From Bacteroidota bacterium (GTDB lineage Bacteria > Bacteroidota > Bacteroidia > Chitinophagales > Chitinophagaceae): 64,000 nt of DNA. The DNA lies in assembly GCA_020161435.1 (NCBI GenBank), contig JAIUNV010000005.1:161325-225324 (forward strand). Reading direction: 5' to 3'. Numbering within the stretch: position 1 is the first letter of the stretch; the number at the start of each line of letters is the position of its first letter. Made by a program: the position numbers and the translations under genes. The notes under the pieces are model-generated. The model ran no database searches and was not told where the DNA came from. It worked only from the letters and a program-made list of their open reading frames with translations. Shown here piece by piece: positions 36,232 to 42,969 of this stretch.

Positions 36232-36870
36232 TAATGAATAGGAGCCTTACGGTAGGAAACAAAACTCCGTAAGTGGATACCACTGTATCGGTGAACGCTT
36301 CGATGATTCGTCATCATGCCAACCCCGAGGAAACTTGAGTTTCACTTTGTATTTTGGAAAGATGATAACCCATCACACTAAAAACAAAGGCGATCTCGGT
36401 GTATTGAAGGCAAAGCTTGATCTCTTCCTGCAAGGATATCTGGTATTGGTACCCGAAACCGAACATGCACCTTTTGATTTGGCCATTTATAAAAATGGTG
36501 AATTCAAAACGGTTCAGGTGAAGTACAGGGCTGTAAACAAACGAGGAGTTATCGAAATTCCGTTTCGTAATTCTTACAGCACTGCAAAGGGAGTAAATAC
36601 TAAAAAAGTCAATAAAGCATTGGTGTCAATCTATGCCGTTTATTGTCCGCAAACAGATACTTGCTATTATTTCAATCCACTTGAATATGGAGAGTCAATT
36701 GCTTTGAGGGTAAATGCATCTGTGAATCATCAGCAAAAAGGAACACACCTGGCTGATGATTTTAAAAAGGTTCCGTAGAGACTATACGTGGTACACCTGC
36801 AATGGTGAAGATATAGTCCAGACCCCAAACCGCACCCATGGTGTGGGCAGCGAAAGCTGTAGCAGGTAAG
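36232..36870 (+). ncRNA. Self-splicing group I intron in tRNA-Arg(UCU)
   Basis: The 5' exon ends in U and the intron ends in G (36870), as group I chemistry requires. TAGGAG at 36239-36244 is an internal guide. Its GAG pairs with exon CUU, giving the U-G wobble at the splice site (P1), and its UAG pairs with the 3' exon CUA (P10). P2 is CTTACGG/CCGTAAG (36246-36252 and 36267-36273). A GATGA-TTCG-TCATC hairpin lies near 36300. P7 is a perfect 7-bp pairing of GACTATA (36780-36786) with TATAGTC (36812-36818) inside the conserved AAGATATAGTCC. P8-like CACC/GGTG and P9-region hairpins, including CAGC-GAAA-GCTG, follow. An endonuclease gene is carried between the 5' half of the core and P7. Confidence 0.92.
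36362..36778 (+). CDS. Intron-encoded PD-(D/E)XK-type homing endonuclease
   Basis: A 138-residue protein encoded inside the group I intron. The ATG at 36362 has GGAAAG just upstream; an earlier TTG is possible but would start within structured intron RNA. The pattern KGDLGVLKAKLDLFLQGYLV, then PFDLAIYKNGEFKTVQVKY, fits the PD-(D/E)XK fold with D11, D39 and Q52-x-K54, where Gln replaces the usual Glu. The same Q-V-K form occurs in the family of nucleases that includes the endonuclease of the Synechocystis tRNA-fMet intron. A homing role, cutting intronless tRNA-Arg genes at the anticodon, is therefore likely. The stop (36776-36778) abuts the P7 strand, so coding and ribozyme core are packed without a gap. 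Confidence 0.85.
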   Translation: MITHHTKNKGDLGVLKAKLDLFLQGYLVLVPETEHAPFDLAIYKNGEFKTVQVKYRAVNKRGVIEIPFRNSYSTAKGVNTKKVNKALVSIYAVYCPQTDTCYYFNPLEYGESIALRVNASVNHQQKGTHLADDFKKVP

Positions 36871-36919
36871 CTAAGCAGTAGGTCATTGGTTCGAATCCAA
36901 TCCGGATCACATGTTGTAC

Positions 36920-36947
36920 AAAACCACCCCAACCGGGTGGTTTTTTT
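36920..36947 (+). terminator. Terminator after split tRNA-Arg
   Basis: AAAACCACCC, loop CAACC, GGGTGGTTTTTTT, starting 11 bases after the tRNA 3' end. Confidence 0.85.
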
Positions 36948-37012
36948 ATGTCCATGCAGTATCAGCAGCATGGCGTAAATTGCATACTGTACACCTGATA
37001 ATCCTACACCAC

Positions 37013-37615
37013 ATGCTTACACCCAACAAAACAGCTACCGGTAACCGCCGTGTATTTGTGAAACGGTTATCGCTTGGTATTGCAGGCTTAGCCGCAGCAT
37101 GGGGAGGCTTTACGGTTTACCAAATCCGCAAGCATCCCAAACTCTCTTCCATCGATGCGCAAATACCCCTGCTCGATGAGTTAGCCGAAACCATAATTCC
37201 GCAAACAGATACGCCCGGGGCCAAAGCTGCCGGTTGCGGAGCCATCATTGCCATCCTCATCAAAGACTGCACAGATCGTTCATCTCAAAACCGTTTTATC
37301 GATGGGCTCGACGCTTTGAAAGATTACTGCCAAAGCCAATATGATACGCCATTTGAAGCGCTATCGGTAGAAAGAAGAATTGCCGTACTACAGCATTTTG
37401 AAGCCAAGGGTAAACCAGCTGCTGGCATGTTGGGCAAAGCGCAGCGCAAACTCATGGGCGATTCATTTTTTACCACACTCAAAAACCTAACGGTTACGGC
37501 TTGGTGCACTAGCAAAGTTGGTGCCACACAAGGCCTGGCGTACGATTATATTCCCGGAGCTTACATCGCAGATGCACCCTTGCAACCGGGGCAACATTCC
37601 TGGGCTACTCAATAA
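37013..37615 (+). CDS. Gluconate 2-dehydrogenase subunit 3 family protein (GMC small subunit)
   Basis: A 200-residue small subunit. The start at 37013 avoids reading through the tRNA terminator, as a start at 36911 would. The N-terminal RRVFVKRLSLGIAGLAAAWGG is a twin-arginine-like signal, but unlike its two paralogues in this window it has no lipobox cysteine. The core LLDELAETIIPQTDTPGAKAAGCGAIIAILIKDC and C-terminal TVTAWCTSKVGATQGLAYDYIPGAY match the protein at 11915 closely. Its GMC partner follows 6 bases downstream, in the order small subunit then flavin subunit. This is opposite to the order at 18329-20880 but, given the strands, like an inverted copy of neither. Confidence 0.85.
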   Translation: MLTPNKTATGNRRVFVKRLSLGIAGLAAAWGGFTVYQIRKHPKLSSIDAQIPLLDELAETIIPQTDTPGAKAAGCGAIIAILIKDCTDRSSQNRFIDGLDALKDYCQSQYDTPFEALSVERRIAVLQHFEAKGKPAAGMLGKAQRKLMGDSFFTTLKNLTVTAWCTSKVGATQGLAYDYIPGAYIADAPLQPGQHSWATQ

Positions 37616-37621
37616 TTTTTT

Positions 37622-39340
37622 ATGGGCGACACGTTACACATCAATAAAGGCACTGTCAATTCAGACAGGTATTTCGATGCTATTGTGGTTGGCAGCGGCA
37701 TCAGCGGCGGCTGGGCTGCTAAAGAACTGTGCCAAAAAGGATTGCGAACACTCGTACTCGAAAGAGGCCGCGATGTGCAACATATCCGCGATTATTCCAC
37801 TGCTTCCATGAGCCCTTGGGAGTTTACGCACCGGCTCAATTTGACAAACACTGACCGCGAAGAAAATCCCATTCAAAGCGGTCAGTTTGATGAAAGCACC
37901 CGCCAGTTTTTTGTCAACGAAAAAGAGCATCCCTACATTCAGGAAAAGCCATTTCATTGGGTACGGGGCTATCAGGTTGGCGGCCGCAGTATTACCTGGG
38001 GCCGACAGTGCTACCGTCTTAGTGATTTGGACTTTGATGCCAATGCTAAAGATGGCATTGCGGTAGACTGGCCTATTCGCTACAAAGACCTGGCTCCGTG
38101 GTATGATTATGTAGAAGCCTTTGCCGGCATCAGCGGCCAAGCCGAAGGCATTCCACATTTACCCGACGGGGTGTTTTTGCCCGCCATGGAAATGAATGTG
38201 CTGGAAAAACATTTCAAAGCGCAAATACAAAAGCGTTATTCTGAAAGGTTTGTTACCATTGGTCGTAGTGCCAATCTTACCAAAGGTTGGGAAGGCCGCG
38301 GCCCGTGCCAATACCGAAACTTGTGTATGCGGGGTTGTCCTTTTGGAGGCTACTTCAGCAGCAATGCAGCAACGTTACCGGCCGCAGCAGCAACTGGCAA
38401 TTTAACCATGCGCCCCAATGCCATTGTGCAGGAAGTGTTGTATGATACCAAAGCCGGAAAGGCTACCGGCGTTCGCATTATTGATACTGAAACCAACAAA
38501 ACGGAAGCGTTTTTTGCCCGCATTATTTTCCTGAATGCATCAACGATTGCTACTACTGCAATTTTATTGCGTAGCACCAGTGCTGCTTTTCCTACAGGCT
38601 TGGGCAACAGCAGTGGTGTAGTTGGCAAGTATCTAATGGACCATCATTTCAGAGTGGGAGCAGAAGCACAGTTTGATGGTTTTGCAGACCGCTACTACAA
38701 AGGCCGCCGGCCCAACGGTATTTACATACCTCGCTTTCGCAACTTGCCTGACCCCGCTACCAAACATGCTGATTTTATCAGGGGGTACGGCTATCAGGGT
38801 GATGGCGAACGGCAGGGTTGGAAAGACAAACTGCCGGGTTTGCCGGGCTTTGGTGCAGCTTTCAAACAACAACTGAGTACCCCTGGTTTGTGGACCATGT
38901 GGTTGGGGGCTTGGGGCGAAACATTGCCACAAGAAACCAACACCGTGGCTTTGGATAGCACTGAAAAAGACCAGTGGGGTTTGCCATTGGTGCGTATTCA
39001 TTTTGAATTTGGAAGCAATGAGTTGGCCATGCGCAAAGACATGAAGGCGAGTGCAGCAGACATGTTGTCGGCAGCGGGTTTCAAAAACATTCATGAATTT
39101 GATTACAACTCACCCGGTGGTGCTTGTGTGCACGAAATGGGTACGGTACGGATGGGTCGCGATGCCAAAACATCTGCCCTCAATGCATTCAATCAAATGC
39201 ATGATGTACCCAATGTGTTTATCACCGATGGCTCTTGCATGACTTCTTCTGCATGGCAAAACCCATCGCTGACCTACATGGCACTAACGGCACGTGCTTG
39301 CGACTATGCAGTGCAGCAAATGAAGGCCGGAAAGTTGTAA
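37622..39340 (+). CDS. GMC-family FAD sugar dehydrogenase with Fe-S cysteine motif
   Basis: A 572-residue flavin subunit, closest in sequence to the tandem pair at 12521/14234 (shared VVGSGISGGWAAKEL, RLSDLDFDANAKDGIAVDWPIRYKDLAPWYDYVE). It has a 13-residue N-terminal extension before the FAD fold. The tryptophan that is a stop in the gene at 14234 is present here as SITWGRQCYRL. The cluster motif is CQYRNLCMRGC (C-x5-C-x3-C). The C-terminal HEMGTVRMGRDAKTSALN and NPSLTYMALTARA motifs are intact, with a Val replacing Ala in the first. It is translationally close to its small subunit and forms a separate two-gene unit downstream of the split tRNA. Confidence 0.9.
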   Translation: MGDTLHINKGTVNSDRYFDAIVVGSGISGGWAAKELCQKGLRTLVLERGRDVQHIRDYSTASMSPWEFTHRLNLTNTDREENPIQSGQFDESTRQFFVNEKEHPYIQEKPFHWVRGYQVGGRSITWGRQCYRLSDLDFDANAKDGIAVDWPIRYKDLAPWYDYVEAFAGISGQAEGIPHLPDGVFLPAMEMNVLEKHFKAQIQKRYSERFVTIGRSANLTKGWEGRGPCQYRNLCMRGCPFGGYFSSNAATLPAAAATGNLTMRPNAIVQEVLYDTKAGKATGVRIIDTETNKTEAFFARIIFLNASTIATTAILLRSTSAAFPTGLGNSSGVVGKYLMDHHFRVGAEAQFDGFADRYYKGRRPNGIYIPRFRNLPDPATKHADFIRGYGYQGDGERQGWKDKLPGLPGFGAAFKQQLSTPGLWTMWLGAWGETLPQETNTVALDSTEKDQWGLPLVRIHFEFGSNELAMRKDMKASAADMLSAAGFKNIHEFDYNSPGGACVHEMGTVRMGRDAKTSALNAFNQMHDVPNVFITDGSCMTSSAWQNPSLTYMALTARACDYAVQQMKAGKL

Positions 39341-39344
39341 TGCC

Positions 39345-41177
39345 TTAAGCTATCAAATCTGATTTTTCGTGGAGTTGCTGTTGCCGGTACATGTCAGCAT
39401 ATGCGCCATTGTTGTTTAGTAAGTCCTCATGTGTGCCGATTTCCACCACACGGCCATCATCTATTACCACAATTTTATCGAAGCTGAACAGGCTGAATAT
39501 GCGGTGGGTAATGACGATGGCTGTTTTATCTGAAAGATATTGCTGCAGGTTTTGCTGAATAGCTTGTTCAGTGCTGGCATCTACGGCACTCAGGCAGTCA
39601 TCGAGTACAATGAGTGATGCTGGTTTAAGCAATGCTCTGGCAATAGAAATGCGTTGCTTTTGTCCACCACTTAAGGTAACGCCACGTTCGCCAACCACGG
39701 TGTCGTACTGCTTTTCGAAGCGATCAATTTCGGTATCAATCACTGCCATGCGGGCCGCATTTTTCACATCGTCCAGGCTGGCTTCATTGTTGCCAAATCG
39801 AATGTTGTTGGCCACGGTATCGCTAAACAAAAATACTTCCTGCGGCACATAACTGATTTGCTTTCGTAAGGCTTCCAGCGTATAGTCTTTTACATTTTTT
39901 CCATTCAGCAGTACTTCGCCTTCGTTGGCATCAAACATGCGAAACAGCAGCGCCGCCAAACTGCTTTTACCACTTCCTGTTTTGCCAATGATGGCCACTT
40001 TTTCACCAGCTTTAATATGCAGGTTAAATGATTGGATGGCTTGAATGCCGGTATGTTCATAGCGAAAAGAAACATTCTTGAATTCCACATCCACCGCAGC
40101 AGTGGCAATGTTTTCATCATGGCCTTCGGCAATGTTCGATTTGTATTGGAGCAATTCATTCAATCGCTTTTGCGAAGCGGATGCCCGTTGTATCATACTG
40201 GCTACCCAGCCAATGGCACTTACGGGAAACGTGAGCATGTTTACATACAACACAAACTCAACAATGATGCCTACTTCGCTAATTTTTCCGTTGAGGAAAT
40301 ACAAGCCGCCAATCATGATGGTGAGCAAGGTGCTGAGGCCAATGAGCAGTTGAATAGAAGGGTAGTACACGGCTTCCACTTTAGCTAATCCAATGGCCTG
40401 GTCGCGGTACAATTCGCTGTTGCGATTGAAGAAACCTGCCATCTGTTTTTCCTGCACGTAACTCTTGATGACCCGAATGCCGCTGTACGATTGTTGGGCA
40501 TTGCTGGTGAGGTCGCCCAATAGCGATTGTATTTTTTCACTCTTGTTGTGAATGATGGTGTTGACATAATAAATCACAAACGCCAGAATGGGCAGCGGAG
40601 CCAGCGTGTACAAAGTGAGCTCGGCATTTTTGGCCAGCATATTGTACAGCGCAAATACAATAATCGTGATAAGGTTGATGAGGTACATGATAGCCGGCCC
40701 GGTGTACATTCTTACCCGGCTTACGTCTTCGGCCATGCGGCTCATCAGGTCGCCAACTGTATGTTTTTTAAAGAAGCCGGCATCCAGTGTTTGGTAATGT
40801 TGAAACACTTCATTTTTCTGATCAAATTCAATGTGGCGACTCATCACAATGATGGTTTGCCGCATGAAAAACATGAACACACCACGTATGAGTGCCAGCA
40901 CCAAAATGGTGACGCCGCACATGGTGACGATGCTGCCAAAACTCCAGTTAAGCCCTTCCATCCAATCGGTGAAAATGTTGACCAACGGATCGGTTTGGCG
41001 GCTGAGCGGACGGGCCGTAGCACCGGGCAGCAGCAGCTGCACTTTATCTACCACGTACGCCGTAATCTGTGGCGCCAGAATGGCAAAATAGTTGGAAATG
41101 ATGATGAACAGCACACCAGCCAACAATCGGTTGCGGTACTTCCAGAAATATTTATTGACGGCTTTCAGGTGCTTCAT
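39345..41177 (-). CDS. ABC-type exporter half-transporter (permease fused to ATPase)
   Basis: A 610-residue MsbA/MdlA-like protein: six membrane helices in residues 1-330 and a nucleotide-binding domain after about 365. Walker A is GKTGSGKS (398-405), the signature is LSGGQ (502-506), and Walker B is SLIVLDD (521-527). The residue after the Walker B Asp is Asp instead of the catalytic Glu, and the D-loop reads CLSAVD. This form is typical of the degenerate half of heterodimeric exporters (MdlA/BmrC type), yet no partner half-transporter is encoded next to it. It may pair with a product encoded elsewhere, or work as a slow homodimer. Exported substrate unknown. Confidence 0.9.
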   Translation of the reverse strand: MKHLKAVNKYFWKYRNRLLAGVLFIIISNYFAILAPQITAYVVDKVQLLLPGATARPLSRQTDPLVNIFTDWMEGLNWSFGSIVTMCGVTILVLALIRGVFMFFMRQTIIVMSRHIEFDQKNEVFQHYQTLDAGFFKKHTVGDLMSRMAEDVSRVRMYTGPAIMYLINLITIIVFALYNMLAKNAELTLYTLAPLPILAFVIYYVNTIIHNKSEKIQSLLGDLTSNAQQSYSGIRVIKSYVQEKQMAGFFNRNSELYRDQAIGLAKVEAVYYPSIQLLIGLSTLLTIMIGGLYFLNGKISEVGIIVEFVLYVNMLTFPVSAIGWVASMIQRASASQKRLNELLQYKSNIAEGHDENIATAAVDVEFKNVSFRYEHTGIQAIQSFNLHIKAGEKVAIIGKTGSGKSSLAALLFRMFDANEGEVLLNGKNVKDYTLEALRKQISYVPQEVFLFSDTVANNIRFGNNEASLDDVKNAARMAVIDTEIDRFEKQYDTVVGERGVTLSGGQKQRISIARALLKPASLIVLDDCLSAVDASTEQAIQQNLQQYLSDKTAIVITHRIFSLFSFDKIVVIDDGRVVEIGTHEDLLNNNGAYADMYRQQQLHEKSDLIA

Positions 41178-41262
41178 GAGGGCGTAAAGGTATTGGTGCC
41201 GGTGTTAACGATTTGAAAACCCGCTGTGTTCAACCAGCTGCTGCCACTTAGATGCGAAAACC

Positions 41263-41270
41263 TACATTTG
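41263..41270 (+). promoter_or_regulatory. Bacteroidota-type -7 promoter element for the CBS-type enzyme
   Basis: TACATTTG matches TAnnTTTG, 31 bases before the ATG at 41302. No convincing -33 element. Confidence 0.55.
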
Positions 41271-41301
41271 CCCTTCCCTCAGAACGAAAAAATTGCTTGC
41301 T

Positions 41302-42660
41302 ATGGCCTGGAAAAAAAACATTCTCGAAACAATTGGTAATACCCCGATGATTCAGCTGAACAAGGTGGTGAAAGACTTTCCTTGTACGGTGCTGGCCAAG
41401 GTTGATTATTTCAACCCTGGCAACAGTATCAAAGACCGTATGGCATTGAAAATGGTGGAAGATGCCGAAGCCGACGGCCGGCTGAAACCCGGTGGTACCA
41501 TTGTAGAAGGTACCAGTGGCAATACGGGCATGGGCCTTGCTTTGGCCGCTTGTGTAAAAGGATACAAATGCATTTTTGTAACGACTGATAAACAGAGTAA
41601 AGAAAAGGCCGACATTCTAAAGGCAGTTGGCGCCGAAGTAATTGTGTGCCCCACCAATGTGATGCCCGAAGATCCTCGGAGTTATTACAGCGTAGCGAAA
41701 AGATTGGCAACCGAAATCCCCAACAGTGTGTATATGAACCAGTACGATAATTTGTCGAACAGGCAGGCACACTACGAAAGCACCGGCCCCGAAATTTGGG
41801 AACAATCAGAAGGCAAGATTACGCACCTAGTTTGTACAGCAGGTACCGGTGGTACCATCGTGGGTACTGCTAAATATTTAAAAGAAAAGAATCCCAACAT
41901 TCAGATTTGGGCCATTGATGTGTACGGTTCATTGCTTACCAAATATTTCCGCACTGGTGAGGTGGATATGAATGAAGTACATCCGTACATCAGCGAAGGT
42001 TTTGGCGAAGATTTTGTGCCTAAGAACTACGACATGAGTGTGATAGATCACTTTGAGCAGGTGACAGATAAAGACGGTGCCGTGCAAGCCCGCCGACTGG
42101 CACGTGAAGAAGGCTTGTTTTGCGGATACAGTGCCGGCAGTTGCTTTCAGGGCTTGCTGCAATTGAAAGACCGTTTGAAAAAAGATGATTTGGTGGTATG
42201 TATTTTTCATGACCATGGCAGCCGGTATGTGGGTAAAGTGTACAACGATCAGTGGATGATGGAACGTGGTTTCCTGGATGTAAAAACCTTTAAAGACATT
42301 GTAAGTGGCCGTAGCCGCCAGCGTTTGATAACTGTGCATCCAATCGATACTGTTGCTGCAGCTGTAGCGCTGATGCAGCAATACGATATTGAAAATATTC
42401 CTGTGATGGAGAACGACCGTAACATTGGTTCGCTCAGTGAGCAAGGATTGTTCAATAAAATTTTCAGCGATCCCGATTTGAAAAACCAATCTGTTGAGTT
42501 TGTGATGGAGCATCCTTATCCAGAAGTTTCCTATGATACGCCTGTAGAAAGATTGAGTAGTTTAATCACCCGTGAAAACGGTGCTGTATTGTCGAAAGAC
42601 GAAGCGGGTAGCTATCACATCGTTACCAAGTACGATGTCATCAATAGCTTAGCGAAATAA
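41302..42660 (+). CDS. Cystathionine beta-synthase-type PLP enzyme with C-terminal CBS domains
   Basis: A 452-residue enzyme that joins serine (or acetylserine) with a thiol. The PLP-binding lysine is K44 in NPGNSIKDRMAL. The substrate loop EGTSGNTGMGLA and the phosphate-binding GTGGTIVGTAKYL follow. Residues after about 335 form two CBS motifs (LITVHPIDTVAAAVALMQQYDIENIPVM and the C-terminal VIN segment), which makes it CBS-like rather than a plain cysteine synthase. SCFQGLLQ and a YGSLL segment also fit CBS. The ATG at 41302 is used; an upstream TTG adds three residues without benefit. It is a single gene with its own promoter, followed by the convergent tRNA-Arg(ACG). Confidence 0.88.
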   Translation: MAWKKNILETIGNTPMIQLNKVVKDFPCTVLAKVDYFNPGNSIKDRMALKMVEDAEADGRLKPGGTIVEGTSGNTGMGLALAACVKGYKCIFVTTDKQSKEKADILKAVGAEVIVCPTNVMPEDPRSYYSVAKRLATEIPNSVYMNQYDNLSNRQAHYESTGPEIWEQSEGKITHLVCTAGTGGTIVGTAKYLKEKNPNIQIWAIDVYGSLLTKYFRTGEVDMNEVHPYISEGFGEDFVPKNYDMSVIDHFEQVTDKDGAVQARRLAREEGLFCGYSAGSCFQGLLQLKDRLKKDDLVVCIFHDHGSRYVGKVYNDQWMMERGFLDVKTFKDIVSGRSRQRLITVHPIDTVAAAVALMQQYDIENIPVMENDRNIGSLSEQGLFNKIFSDPDLKNQSVEFVMEHPYPEVSYDTPVERLSSLITRENGAVLSKDEAGSYHIVTKYDVINSLAK

Positions 42661-42743
42661 AATTTCTTCATGTATTGGTGTGAAAGCGGGTATTGGAAAA
42701 TATCCGCTTTTTATTTTGCGTGTAGTGGCTTTTGGTCACAAAA

Positions 42744-42768
42744 AAACCACCTGCAAGAGGTGGTTCTT
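42744..42768 (-). terminator. Terminator for tRNA-Arg(ACG), possibly bidirectional
   Basis: On the minus strand: ACCACC, loop TCTTGCA, GGTGGT, then seven T. The flanks (TCACAAA/TTTGTGA) extend the pairing, so it may also stop the upstream plus-strand gene. Confidence 0.75.
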
Positions 42769-42770
42769 TG

Positions 42771-42844
42771 TGACCGCGTTAGGATTCAAACCTAAAACCT
42801 TCTCATCCGTAGTGAGATGCTCTATTCAGTTGAGCTACGCAGCC
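42771..42844 (-). tRNA. tRNA-Arg (anticodon ACG)
   Basis: A 74-nt cloverleaf on the minus strand. The acceptor GGCTGCG pairs with CGCGGTC (two wobble pairs), the D arm is GCTC/GAGC, the anticodon stem TCTCA/TGAGA encloses loop CTACGGA (anticodon ACG, normally edited to ICG), and the T arm is TTAGG-TTTGAAT-CCTAA. Discriminator A. Confidence 0.95.
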
Positions 42845-42969
42845 AATCCCGTTTGGGGTTGCAAAAATAAGGGGTCAACCAAAACAACCAAAAATTAATT
42901 CAAATTTCTGCCGAATCTTTTTTCTGACATTATTGAAAATCAATGCTGGCAGGTGTTTTGGCTCATTTG

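Larger units (their letters stand above)
36197..36909 (+). tRNA. tRNA-Arg (anticodon UCU) split by a group I intron
   Basis: Exon 1 is 36197-36231 (acceptor GGTCCGG, D arm GCTC/GAGC, anticodon 5' stem ACTGC, loop bases CTT). Exon 2 is 36871-36909 (loop bases CTAA, stem GCAGT, variable loop AGGTC, T arm ATTGG-TTCGAAT-CCAAT, acceptor CCGGATC, discriminator A). Joining them gives a 74-nt cloverleaf with all stems paired and loop CTTCTAA, anticodon UCU, with A in the D loop as expected for arginine tRNAs. The 639-nt intron falls between anticodon bases U34 and C35. Another arginine tRNA in the window (42771, ACG) is intact. CCA is not encoded. Confidence 0.93.

Noticed and set aside
36335-36361. 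Earlier TTG start for the intron endonuclease
   Set aside because: It would start within structured intron sequence and without a purine-rich site; the ATG at 36362 follows GGAAAG and begins the conserved region.
36197-36909. Reading the split tRNA as tRNA-Lys (loop CTTTTAA)
   Set aside because: This would require the intron to end in C. Group I introns end in G, and the UCU solution gives guide pairing with both exons.
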